Origin: Arthrobacter sunyaminii
GTDB taxonomy: Bacteria > Actinomycetota > Actinomycetes > Actinomycetales > Micrococcaceae
DNA length: 64,000 bases
NCBI RefSeq assembly: GCF_018866305.1
Contig: NZ_CP076456.1
Coordinates: forward strand, 1,302,001 to 1,366,000
Direction of reading: 5' to 3'
Below the pieces are notes generated by a model. The model made no database searches and was not told the DNA's origin. It worked only from the letters and a program-made list of their open reading frames with translations. Position numbers and translations under genes: made by a program. Shown here one piece after another: positions 1 through 8,204 of the stretch (within the stretch, counting starts at the first letter, position 1; the number at the start of each line of letters is the position of its first letter).

Positions 1-920
1 AAGACACCGGCGAAGCACAGGATCTGCACGCGGCGCACCTGACAATTACCTTCGGGTTCGGCCGGACGCTGTTCGAGAAGGACGGCGAGGACCGTTACGG
101 AGTCCGCTCCCGCCTGCCCGCTGCGCTGATCGACCTTCCGCTCTTTTCCGGGGATGCCCTTGAGCCGAACCGGACCGGCGGGGACCTGATGGTCCAGGCC
201 TGCGCCGACGATCCCCAGGTGGCGGTGCATGCGGTGCGGAACCTCTCCCGGATTGCCTTCGGGCGGGCGCGGGTGCGGTGGTCGCAGCTCGGCTTTGGGC
301 GGACTGCCTCCACCTCGACGGGCCAGGTGACGCCGCGCAACCTGTTTGGTTTCAAGGACGGCACCGCCAACATCATGGCGCAGGATCGGGATCTGCTGGA
401 CAAACACGTGTGGGTGGGAGGCAGCCCGGCTGCTGAAGCATGGCTCGACGGCGGCACCTACGCGGTGATGCGCCGGATCCGAATGCACGTGGAGACCTGG
501 GACCGGACCACCCTGCGCGAGCAGGAACTGGTGGTGGGGCGCACCAAGCGAAAGGGTGCCCCGCTGTCCGGAGGGGACGAATTTACAGCACCGGATTTTT
601 CGCTTCCGGGCAGAAACGGGCCGCTGATCGACGCAGGGTCACACCTGGCGCTGGCCCATCCGGACCACAACGGCGGAGTGCACATGCTGCGCCGCGGTTA
701 CAACTATGCCGACGGCACGGATGACCTGGGCCGGTTCGACGCCGGACAGTTTTTCGTGGCCTATCTGGTGGATCCGCGCTCGCATTACGTCCCGATGCAG
801 TCGGCCATGGCCAAGAATGACCTCATGGCGGAATACCTGCGGCATACCGGCAGCGGGTTGTTTGCGGTCCCGCCGGGGATTCAGGCAGGGGAGTACATCG
901 GGCAGCCGTTGTTCAGCTGA
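1..920 (+). CDS. efeB: DyP-type peroxidase / EfeB-like deferrochelatase (5' partial)
   Basis: The reading frame is open from base 3 and ends at 920, giving the last 305 residues of a haem peroxidase. The DyP signature GFKDGTAN is present, with the distal Asp in it. Downstream, SHLALAHP supplies the likely proximal His region and MLRRGYNY the conserved Arg. EfeB-type DyPs are exported by Tat and act with EfeU/EfeO in iron uptake, or recover iron from haem. The N-terminus and any efeU/efeO genes lie outside the window, so the EfeB subtype rather than another DyP is inferred from the family and from the iron box of the converging operon. The stop codon lies inside a 22-bp tandem duplication. Confidence 0.85.
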   Translation, partial: DTGEAQDLHAAHLTITFGFGRTLFEKDGEDRYGVRSRLPAALIDLPLFSGDALEPNRTGGDLMVQACADDPQVAVHAVRNLSRIAFGRARVRWSQLGFGRTASTSTGQVTPRNLFGFKDGTANIMAQDRDLLDKHVWVGGSPAAEAWLDGGTYAVMRRIRMHVETWDRTTLREQELVVGRTKRKGAPLSGGDEFTAPDFSLPGRNGPLIDAGSHLALAHPDHNGGVHMLRRGYNYADGTDDLGRFDAGQFFVAYLVDPRSHYVPMQSAMAKNDLMAEYLRHTGSGLFAVPPGIQAGEYIGQPLFS

Positions 921-1016
921 TGTGGTTTTGAGGTTCAGCTGATGGGGTTGAACTGAATGGCCATCGGCACGGTAAGTGCCCCATATGTAAGCAGTCAGTG
1001 CCCCACATGCAAGCAG
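911..1016. repeat. Two successive 22-bp-period tandem duplications
   Basis: GTTCAGCTGATGTGGTT (911-927) recurs as GTTCAGCTGATGGGGTT (933-949), one mismatch, period 22. Directly after, a 20-base unit at 975-994 (starting AGTGCCCCA) recurs at 997-1016 with two mismatches, also period 22. The efeB stop codon is in the first unit, and the last copy runs into the terminator stem. Confidence 0.7.
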
Positions 1017-1049
1017 ACCGTCCGGCGGATTCCGCCGGACGGTCTGCTT
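1011..1049. terminator. Bidirectional terminator between converging genes
   Basis: A perfect 19-bp inverted repeat (1011-1029 with 1031-1049) that begins AAGCAGACC and ends GGTCTGCTT. It sits between the converging efeB and FG-GAP genes, so it can stop transcription from both sides. The flanking T content is modest (TATTTGTT on the + side). Confidence 0.8.
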
Positions 1050-1070
1050 ATTTGTTCCTGTAGTGGGTTG

Positions 1071-3038
1071 TTACGCCCTGCGCCTCTTCATGAGGAGCCA
1101 GGTTCCGGCGGCCAGGAGCAGAACTGCCGCTCCGCCGATCCAGGGCAGGCTCTTGCCCACGCCGGTTTCCGCCAGCGGAGCCTTCGAACCGGTGTCCGGC
1201 GTTGCCTCGGCTGCGGCTCCATCCGGCTCCTCCGTGCTCCCGTCAGAGTCTGAACCCGGTGTCCCCGTGTCAGCCGGTTCTTCTGCTGAACCCCCCGGGG
1301 CTGGAGTGCTGCCGGTGCCCGGTGACGGGGCCGCAGTAGGTTCAGCAGACGGTTCCGGAGCGGGAGCCGTAGGTTCAGCTGACGGTTCCGGCGTCGGTTC
1401 GTCGGTGGGCGCCGGTGCCGGATCTGTCGTCGGTTCAGGTGCCGGTGCTGCCGGGGCCGCCGAGAGGAGGTAGAGCGAAACCGCGTTCCCTCCGCCTGCC
1501 ACCACATCCGGGCTGCCGTCACTGTTGAAATCTCCGGCCACGCCGACAGACGTTCCGACGTCTGCTCCCAGCAGCTGTCCTGACTCAGCAGGCAGCCCGG
1601 CCAGGCCAAGGCGGCCTGAGCCGTTCGGCAGGCCGTTCACCGCCCAGAGTTCACCGTTTGCGGCCGAGCCCAGAAGCACCTCAGGTGTTCCGTCGCCGTT
1701 GAGGTCCGGGATGCCCGCCACGGAAGCGCCGGTCCGGCCTCCGTCGGCGGCTCCCTCAATCCAGTAGCCGCGTTCCTGCGTCTCGCCGTCGGTGCACGTG
1801 GCATCCGCCGAGCCTGAGCTGCAGCTGAAGACGGTGGCGGCGGAGGCTTCCGGAGCCGTCATGACAGGGGCAGACGACGCCGAGCCGAAGATCACGGCAG
1901 CTCCGCCGTTACGGGGCGCATCCGGCCGGGACACGCCGTCGGCTCCCACCGCAATGTCGGCGAACCCGTCATTGTTGATGTCGCCGACACCGGCAATGGA
2001 TGCGCCCAGCCGGTCCCGCTGGCGCTGCGGGCCATAGATCATAAAGCCGTCATCGGTCATCGCGGCGAGGTCCAGGCCACCGGTCCGGCCGCCCCACAGG
2101 GCGTAGGCGGCACCGGAGGATGAGACTTCCGCACCCCAGGGAGCAGCGGTGTAGGCGGACACCAGCAGGTCTGCGGCTCCGTCACCGTTCACGTCCCCCG
2201 CACCGCTGACCGTACCCAGGCGGTCCTGGGCGGCTGCACCGTCAATGGTGCGGATTACGCGGCCGGCATCCGTCTGGACGTTGACCGTGCGCACGGAGGT
2301 TTGTCCCTTGACGATCCAAACCCGACCGCTGTTGGTCCGGCCGTTGTAGTCGGCCAGAATGTCGCCAACCGCAATATCGTCCAGTCCGTCGCCGTCGACG
2401 TCGCCCACTGCTGCCACGGAGTAACCGAAGTTATCGGTGGAGTTGTCCGCTGCGGTTTTGTCAGCTGCGCCGGAATCCTCAATGACGAATCCCCGCGTGC
2501 CGAGGAAGTCCAGATCCACGGGGGAGAAGTCCCGCGCACCGAAGATCACGGTGGCCTGCTGGTAGCCGCGGCTGCCCGCCCCCAGGACAAAATCGTCAAT
2601 GCCGTCGCCGTTGGTGTCGCCCAGACAGGACACAGCCCAGCCAACCCATGCGCCGGCCGGAACGGTGACGGAGGGCCCGTCGATGCGGATGGTGCCTGAA
2701 GCGTCAGGATCAGCAACGTCGCCGCCTGACGGCGTTCCGGTGCCGAGAGCAACATAGGCGGCGCCGGTGTTGACGTAGCCGGGGCGGTCCCAGCCCCAGT
2801 CGCCCAGGATGGTGTCATCCATCCCGTCACCGTTGACGTCGCAGGAGGAGCTGCTCACGCTAAACCCCAGGGTGCCGTTGGCCTCGCCCTGCCAGACGCT
2901 CTTGCCCGCCAGCAGCGGATCCGTTTCTTCGGCGGCTGCGGCCAGCGGCCAGGCAACGGTCAGCGAACCAACGCCAACGGCCAGCGCTGCGGCGCCCGCC
3001 AGGAGGCGGCGCCGCGGTGATGAATTTTCATACAACAT
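1071..3038 (-). CDS. FG-GAP (integrin-like propeller) surface protein with LAETG sorting signal
   Basis: A 655-residue secreted protein. The N-terminus has SPRRRLLAG followed by a hydrophobic stretch, a possible Tat or long Sec signal. Seven FG-GAP/VCBS-like blades follow, each with a Ca-binding DxNxDGxxD loop (GDVNGDGAAD, GDINNDGFAD and others), predicting a beta-propeller. Then come a Pro/Glu/Ala/Thr-rich wall-spanning stalk, LAETG at about residues 622-626, a hydrophobic helix and KRRRA. LAxTG is the motif favoured by class E sortases of high-GC actinobacteria (established). The start at 3038 is chosen because it precedes the signal peptide and lies 22 bases after the stop of the upstream gene; an in-frame ATG at 3095 lies inside that gene. 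Ligand unknown. Confidence 0.85.
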   Translation of the reverse strand: MLYENSSPRRRLLAGAAALAVGVGSLTVAWPLAAAAEETDPLLAGKSVWQGEANGTLGFSVSSSSCDVNGDGMDDTILGDWGWDRPGYVNTGAAYVALGTGTPSGGDVADPDASGTIRIDGPSVTVPAGAWVGWAVSCLGDTNGDGIDDFVLGAGSRGYQQATVIFGARDFSPVDLDFLGTRGFVIEDSGAADKTAADNSTDNFGYSVAAVGDVDGDGLDDIAVGDILADYNGRTNSGRVWIVKGQTSVRTVNVQTDAGRVIRTIDGAAAQDRLGTVSGAGDVNGDGAADLLVSAYTAAPWGAEVSSSGAAYALWGGRTGGLDLAAMTDDGFMIYGPQRQRDRLGASIAGVGDINNDGFADIAVGADGVSRPDAPRNGGAAVIFGSASSAPVMTAPEASAATVFSCSSGSADATCTDGETQERGYWIEGAADGGRTGASVAGIPDLNGDGTPEVLLGSAANGELWAVNGLPNGSGRLGLAGLPAESGQLLGADVGTSVGVAGDFNSDGSPDVVAGGGNAVSLYLLSAAPAAPAPEPTTDPAPAPTDEPTPEPSAEPTAPAPEPSAEPTAAPSPGTGSTPAPGGSAEEPADTGTPGSDSDGSTEEPDGAAAEATPDTGSKAPLAETGVGKSLPWIGGAAVLLLAAGTWLLMKRRRA

Positions 3039-3060
3039 GTTAATTTGGCTCGTTCCGGGC

Positions 3061-4503
3061 TTAGTTGGGGGCGTGAACGCCGTTGTTCTTTCCAAAGTCG
3101 GCTGCAGTGTCGAACTTCTGCGTGCTCAGGGACACTGCACCTGTGGCGGTTCCTGCGACGAGGTGCTGCCGGATGCTGCCGGTGAACGCAGTTTCGGAGC
3201 CGCCCGTTCCGTAGGGGTCGGTGTACACGGCGGACGGGGTTCCGGGGGTGACTGAGTTCTGGTTCAGATAGAAGTCGCGCTGCGCGCCGTCGAACGGAGA
3301 GGCCGGATCCTGCCAGTCAAGCGGTGCCAGCGAATTCACGGTGCTCCAGGGGAACCCGGCGGCGGCGTTTTCTCCCCAGGCCAGGTCCACCGGGCGTGAG
3401 ATGCCGTTTTTGTTCTGCGCGGCGTCGCTGTTCGCCGGATCGTAGTAGCGGCTGGGGTTTCGCACGCCGAACCACGGGTCGAAATGCGCCAGCAGAGTGC
3501 CGTCAGCTGCTGTGATCCGGTTTTCGCCCTTCCACAGCTCATAGATTCCCCAAAGCGAGGCGGCCTCGCCGGTGGCATGCTCCGCAACGCACGCGGCATC
3601 GGGGATTTGCCGGGATCCGCCGTAGCCCGCCGGCAGCTTGCTGCCCATGGTGGCCACTGCTTCAAGTGCGCCGCAGTTCTTGTGGAATTCGTTGGAATTG
3701 CCGAACTTGCTCAGCGTCGTCGAAATGATTTCGGTGCCGTCAGAGCACTTGGACGCGTATATGGCTTCATGGGCATTGTTCGACGTGGCATCAGGGGACC
3801 AGCTGCCCTGATGCTGTTTGATGAGGAAATCGCAGGTGACAACCGCTCCCTGAGCGTCCAGTACCCATTCGCGGTTCTCGTCGATGAGTTCAACGTTGTT
3901 TTGCAGGAAGATTTTGTGGCCGGCATTGTCTTCGTGGCGCATGGCCATGCCTTCATGCTCGGCGCCGTACATCATCAGCGCCTCGCTGGCGTAGCCGAAC
4001 GGTATGCCGGTCTTCCCATCGGCCTCTGCCGGAGTCAGGTAATCCACCACCCAGTCGTAGATGTCCGAGGTGGCCGGGTCCGCGCCGTGCTCGTGCCCGA
4101 ACGTGCACATGCTGCCCGTGGTCGGATCAATGACCTGTGCCGGGTGCCAGGTCGGATAGATCTTTCCGTCCGGACCGAGCGCGGTGTACTCGGCGTGAAG
4201 TTCCGCCGAGCATGTGTCATAGGCGGTGGGCTTCCAGTTCCGCTCGAGATAGGCGGTGGAGTACTGCGGGTCGCCGCCGTGCTCGTGCCCCGGATCCGTT
4301 GGGGCGGTGGGCTCCGGCACGGTCATATCCGGCGTGGTGTGCTCTGGCGCGGTGTGGTCCATCGCCTCAGCCGGCGCGGCGGTGACGGAGAAGGCGGCCA
4401 GGCCTCCGGCCGCGAGTGCCGCTGCCGCGAGGGCGCCCGCCATTAGGCGCCATGTCCGCCTCCCGACGGCAGGGTCACGGTGGCTCTTTTGTTGGTTTTT
4501 CAA
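3061..4503 (-). CDS. Secreted protein of unknown function with GHEHG motifs
   Basis: I do not recognise the family. The 480-residue product has a Sec-type signal (charged N-region, hydrophobic residues about 21-43, predicted cleavage after AEA at 47). The mature part has six cysteines, which could form three disulfides, two GHEHG motifs and other histidines that could bind metal. The start is TTG at 4503 with AGG five bases upstream; the next ATG (4443) would cut off the charged N-region. It is the first gene of an operon with the FG-GAP protein (22-base gap) and lies 66 bases below an IdeR-type box, so iron-limited expression and an extracellular role in metal handling are plausible inferences. 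Confidence 0.75.
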   Translation of the reverse strand: MKNQQKSHRDPAVGRRTWRLMAGALAAAALAAGGLAAFSVTAAPAEAMDHTAPEHTTPDMTVPEPTAPTDPGHEHGGDPQYSTAYLERNWKPTAYDTCSAELHAEYTALGPDGKIYPTWHPAQVIDPTTGSMCTFGHEHGADPATSDIYDWVVDYLTPAEADGKTGIPFGYASEALMMYGAEHEGMAMRHEDNAGHKIFLQNNVELIDENREWVLDAQGAVVTCDFLIKQHQGSWSPDATSNNAHEAIYASKCSDGTEIISTTLSKFGNSNEFHKNCGALEAVATMGSKLPAGYGGSRQIPDAACVAEHATGEAASLWGIYELWKGENRITAADGTLLAHFDPWFGVRNPSRYYDPANSDAAQNKNGISRPVDLAWGENAAAGFPWSTVNSLAPLDWQDPASPFDGAQRDFYLNQNSVTPGTPSAVYTDPYGTGGSETAFTGSIRQHLVAGTATGAVSLSTQKFDTAADFGKNNGVHAPN

Positions 4504-4568
4504 GGCAACCTAATCCAGCCGGAACGTACCGTCCGGCTTCTTGTTCGGTGGAGTGGAAGTGTGCCGGC

Positions 4569-4587
4569 TTAGGTAAGGGAATCCTAA
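4569..4587 (-). promoter_or_regulatory. IdeR/DtxR-type iron box
   Basis: TTAGGTAAGGGAATCCTAA matches 15 of 19 positions of the DtxR/IdeR consensus. It lies at the centre of a 25-bp dyad (4566-4590) with perfect 8-bp arms GGCTTAGG/CCTAAGCC. It sits just downstream of the predicted -10 of the minus-strand operon, where a ferrous-iron repressor would block transcription. The + strand gene glyS starts about 300 bases away and is a less likely target. Confidence 0.75.
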
Positions 4588-4600
4588 GCCAGGCTCCTGA

Positions 4601-4630
4601 ATCGTATGAAGGTAGGGGGTTACGCAACAA
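4601..4630 (-). promoter_or_regulatory. Predicted promoter of the iron-box operon
   Basis: On the minus strand TTGTTG (-35, 4625-4630) and TACGAT (-10, 4601-4606) are separated by 18 bases. The predicted start falls within the iron box. The rest of the 4504-4883 gap shows no further gene; a glyS promoter must be there but I see no convincing match. Confidence 0.5.
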
Positions 4631-4883
4631 ATATGTGACCTAATTATTACCGGAGGCTAATTTATGGTTCCCGTCACGTTTCCGTGATCTGCCCCTCACA
4701 GCACACTGTGCCCACCGTGCCGCGTGCCGGGCTTTGGGTGCAGTGACCTTAAGCTGGTAGTTGTAGGTTTTTGCCCTTTGCAGTCCCTCGCCGCGCAACC
4801 TGCCGGTGCACACTGCGGACGGGACCATAAGCGGACCGCACCCAGCGGCCTGCGCAGACACGAAAGAACGGCGGTACCATTCC

Positions 4884-6272
4884 ATGGCTTCGACCAAATC
4901 CAAACTGGATCCGATCATCTCCCTCGCCAAGCGCCGGGGGTTCGTCTTCCAGTCGGGTGAGATTTACGGCGGGTCCCGCTCTGCATGGGATTACGGCCCC
5001 CTGGGTGTCGAACTCAAGGAAAACATCAAGAAGCAGTGGTGGCAGCACATGGTCCGCGGGCGCGACGACGTCGTCGGGCTGGATTCCGCCGTCATCCTCC
5101 CGCGCCAGGTCTGGGAGGCTTCCGGCCACGTTGAGGTCTTCTCCGATCCGCTGGTTGAATGCCTGAGCTGCCACAAGCGCTACCGCGCCGACCACCTCGA
5201 AGAGGCCTACGAGGAAAAGAAGGGCCACGCCCCCGAGAACGGCCTGGCGGACATTGCCTGCGCCAACTGCGGCACCAAGGGTCAGTGGACCGAGCCGCAG
5301 GAATTCTCCGGCCTGCTGAAGACCTTCCTTGGCCCGGTGGCCAATGAAGAAGGCATGCACTACCTGCGCCCCGAAACTGCCCAGGGCATCTTCGTGAACT
5401 TCAACAACGTGCTCACCACGTCGCGGAAGAAGCCGCCGTTCGGCATCGGCCAGATCGGCAAGAGCTTCCGCAACGAAATCACGCCGGGCAACTTCATCTT
5501 CCGCACCCGTGAATTCGAGCAGATGGAAATGGAGTTCTTCGTCGAGCCGGGCACGGACGAGGAATGGCACAAGTACTGGATCGAAAACCGGTTCAACTGG
5601 TACGTGAACCTGGGCATCGACCCGGAGAACCTGCGTCTGTTCGAACACCCGCTGGAAAAGCTGAGCCACTACTCCAAGGGCACCACTGACGTCGAATACC
5701 GCTTCGGCTTCCAGGGTTCCGAGTGGGGCGAGCTGGAAGGCATTGCCAACCGCACCGACTTCGACCTCGGCACACACTCCAAGCACTCCGGCACGGACCT
5801 GAGCTACTTCAACCAGGCCACCAACGAGCGCTTCACCCCGTACGTGATTGAGCCCGCCGCCGGCTTGACCCGTTCCTTCATGGCGTTCCTGGTGGACTCC
5901 TACACCGAGGACGAAGCCCCCAACGCCAAGGGCGGCGTCGACAAGCGCACCGTCCTGAAGCTTGACCCGCGCCTGGCGCCGGTCAAGGCAGCCGTGCTGC
6001 CGCTGAGCCGCAACGAGGACCTCTCTCCCAAGGCCAAGGACCTCGCTGCGCAGCTGCGCCGGAACTGGAACATCGACTTCGACGACGCCGGGGCCATTGG
6101 CCGCCGCTACCGCCGCCAGGACGAAATCGGCACCCCGTTCTGCATCACCGTGGACTTCGACACCCTCGAAGACCAGGCCGTCACCGTGCGCGAACGCGAC
6201 TCGATGGCCCAGGAACGCGTAAGCCTGGACAAGGTTGAGGGTTACCTCGCGCAGAGGCTGATCGGAGCGTAA
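4884..6272 (+). CDS. glyS: Glycine--tRNA ligase (dimeric, class II)
   Basis: A 462-residue class II aminoacyl-tRNA synthetase that charges tRNA-Gly. It opens with the family sequence [13 protein letters not shown], followed by a Cys pair (CLSC) and a second one (CANC) that form a likely zinc ribbon. Motif 2 is in [26 protein letters not shown] and the C-terminus is the anticodon-binding domain ([20 protein letters not shown]). Length fits the alpha2 type used by actinobacteria rather than the alpha2beta2 type. The ATG at 4884 gives the conserved N-terminus; an in-frame ATG at 4806 adds 26 unrelated residues. Its TAA overlaps the ATG of the next gene by one base. Confidence 0.95.
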   Translation: MASTKSKLDPIISLAKRRGFVFQSGEIYGGSRSAWDYGPLGVELKENIKKQWWQHMVRGRDDVVGLDSAVILPRQVWEASGHVEVFSDPLVECLSCHKRYRADHLEEAYEEKKGHAPENGLADIACANCGTKGQWTEPQEFSGLLKTFLGPVANEEGMHYLRPETAQGIFVNFNNVLTTSRKKPPFGIGQIGKSFRNEITPGNFIFRTREFEQMEMEFFVEPGTDEEWHKYWIENRFNWYVNLGIDPENLRLFEHPLEKLSHYSKGTTDVEYRFGFQGSEWGELEGIANRTDFDLGTHSKHSGTDLSYFNQATNERFTPYVIEPAAGLTRSFMAFLVDSYTEDEAPNAKGGVDKRTVLKLDPRLAPVKAAVLPLSRNEDLSPKAKDLAAQLRRNWNIDFDDAGAIGRRYRRQDEIGTPFCITVDFDTLEDQAVTVRERDSMAQERVSLDKVEGYLAQRLIGA

Positions 6273-7180
6273 TGGCACTGACTTTCCGCGAATGGCGCGA
6301 AGATGACGACCTGGCCCTGAACCAGCTGTGGGGCGATCCGGAAACGGTGCAGTCCGGCCAGTTCCGGGCTGTGCTGCGGCCGTCCTCCAATGAGCCCTGG
6401 AGCCGCTGCATCGTGGCCGAGGATGACGGGATTCCGGTGGCCGCCGGCGTCGTCTACGAAACCTCGCTGCATCCGGACCGGCTGTGGGTCTACGTGGAGG
6501 TGGCGCGGGAAAACCGGCGCTCCGGCCTCGGATCCACCCTGCTGGCCATGCTGCGCAAGGAAGCCGAGACGGCGCCGTCGGGAGTTACCGCCCTGCGGGC
6601 GAAGGTGGAGCCGGGCACTTCCGGTGCCGCGTTTGCCGAAGCCGCCGGATTCTCGCGGATCCAGCGTTCGCGGGTTGTCGTGGTGGAACCGGGCCGGATC
6701 AGCCTGCCCGTGTTCTCCGACGACGCCGGTCCCCAGCTGGAGGAAGCCGCCACCGGTTCGGTGGAGCTGACGCAGGCTGTGGCCGAGTTCTACAACAGCG
6801 TGCACGGCTGGGACCGGGCGGACATGACGCTGGGCCGCGCCCAGCAGATGCTGCTCAATGACGCCACCGGTGCCGCCGGCGCCGTGGTGCTGCGCGATGC
6901 GCCGAAGGCCAAGGGCGGAAAGATCGCTGCGTTTGCCGTGAGTTACACGCACAACCGCACCGATGAGCCCGCCGACGTGTTCCTGGGCTACGACACCAAG
7001 CTGGAACGGTCCGAGCAGGAAGCGGCACTGGAATCGCTGCTGGCCATGCTGACCTATCAGTATCCGGTGCAGCTGGAGGTGGACGAGTCCATGGCTCCCG
7101 TGGCCCGGATCATCCAGGCGCTGTTGGACAAGGGCGCGGCCCGCGAGGTCGGCCCGGCTACGGAGATCGTCAGCAGCTAG
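6272..7180 (+). CDS. GNAT-family N-acetyltransferase
   Basis: A 302-residue acetyltransferase-like protein translationally coupled to glyS (TAATG overlap). The first half holds the GNAT core: beta strand VYVEVARENRRSGLGSTLL with the acetyl-CoA pyrophosphate loop (R-R-S-G-L-G). The second half looks like a degenerate second GNAT domain. Substrate unknown. A hairpin follows the stop, so glyS and this gene probably form a transcription unit. Confidence 0.85.
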   Translation: MALTFREWREDDDLALNQLWGDPETVQSGQFRAVLRPSSNEPWSRCIVAEDDGIPVAAGVVYETSLHPDRLWVYVEVARENRRSGLGSTLLAMLRKEAETAPSGVTALRAKVEPGTSGAAFAEAAGFSRIQRSRVVVVEPGRISLPVFSDDAGPQLEEAATGSVELTQAVAEFYNSVHGWDRADMTLGRAQQMLLNDATGAAGAVVLRDAPKAKGGKIAAFAVSYTHNRTDEPADVFLGYDTKLERSEQEAALESLLAMLTYQYPVQLEVDESMAPVARIIQALLDKGAAREVGPATEIVSS

Positions 7181-7218
7181 AGAGTCTCTGTGGTCTTTGC
7201 CTCTGCCGGGGCATAACG

Positions 7219-7264
7219 ACGACGGCGGGCGCCGGTTCCTTCGGGGATCGGCGCCCGCCGTCGT
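7219..7264. terminator. Strong intergenic hairpin, likely terminator
   Basis: A 16-bp perfect stem (7219-7234 with 7249-7264), very GC-rich, with a 14-base loop, 39 bases after the GNAT stop. It lacks a long T run. The remainder of the gap to 7413 holds a perfect palindrome GCTTATAAGC (7334-7343) and no gene. Confidence 0.6.
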
Positions 7265-7413
7265 TGTGCGTGTGGGAGCCGGCGCCGTGCAGTGTGTCCG
7301 GTCCGTGGCCCGCGTCCCTGGAACACATAACGGGCTTATAAGCGACGTTTAGCCCCCGCATCTGTACTAGGGATGCATGCAGGTGTTCCATCAACACACT
7401 GGGCAGAACAAGC

Positions 7414-7986
7414 CTAGGCAGCCAGCCTGCCGGAGAGCCCGTACAGCACCGATTCGGTAACCTCATCCAGCGAGCGCTCCGGGCTGAACACCAGCCATTC
7501 AAGGCCGCCGGTCAAAGCTGCGCCAAACACGCTGCCGGCCACCAGCTCCAGCCTGCCGTCCATCTCCGCCGGGGGAGAGGTCTCCCGGATGGGGATGATG
7601 AACTCGCCCAGGACTTCACGGCGAAGCAGTTCCAGGGAGGGCTGCCAGGCGCGGTCGGTCCGGAAGATCTCCGCGGCCAGCAGCCGGGCCAGGGCGCGGT
7701 TGTCGGCCACCGTTTCCAGCAGCGCGCGGACCATGGCCTGCAGGGCCGGCCACCCCGTCAGTGCGGAGCGGGCACTGCGCACAGTTTCCGTCAGCACCCC
7801 CACGCCCTCCAGCAGCAGCTCCTCGAACAACCGGTCCTTGGACGTGAAGTTGTAATAGACGCTGCCCTTGGCGACTCCGGCCCGCTCGGCAACGTTCTCC
7901 ATAGTGGTTCCGGTGATGCCGTTGTCCGCCGCCAGCTCCAACGCGGCCTCGAGGATTGCGCGCTTGGTACCTGACTGGCGTGGCAT
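7414..7986 (-). CDS. TetR-family transcriptional regulator
   Basis: 190 residues. The N-terminal helix-turn-helix is clear (TTMENVAERAGVAKGSVYYNF at about 26-46, followed by the TetR-typical SKDRLFEELL), and the C-terminal ligand domain is unassigned. RBS GAAGGA lies 7-8 bases before the ATG. It is transcribed divergently from the YibE/F-like membrane protein, 218 bases apart, so that gene and itself are the probable targets. The inducer is unknown. Confidence 0.9.
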   Translation of the reverse strand: MPRQSGTKRAILEAALELAADNGITGTTMENVAERAGVAKGSVYYNFTSKDRLFEELLLEGVGVLTETVRSARSALTGWPALQAMVRALLETVADNRALARLLAAEIFRTDRAWQPSLELLRREVLGEFIIPIRETSPPAEMDGRLELVAGSVFGAALTGGLEWLVFSPERSLDEVTESVLYGLSGRLAA

Positions 7987-8204
7987 GGAAACGTTCCTTC
8001 TTCTTCGTGATGGCCTGCTTCGATCTTAGAGGTCCGGGCCGGCCGCGGCATTTCGGCACCCGGCCGCCCGGGGAGACCCAACTTGGGAGAAAGCGTCCGG
8101 ACTTGGGACAATGATGCCGATCCGAGTTTCCTGCGCCCGTCCTCCGGGCTGCAACCCCGCGCCACCTCCGTTGCAACTCCGTGCCAAAGCCGAAGGACCC
8201 TCCC

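Noticed and set aside
4684-4883. T-box leader before glyS
   Set aside because: GGCGGTACCA near 4870 only loosely recalls the T-box core, and no specifier stem or antiterminator is visible.
4749-6278. 509-codon minus-strand frame opposite glyS
   Set aside because: Fully covered by glyS, Val/Gly/Glu-rich shadow without domain or RBS.
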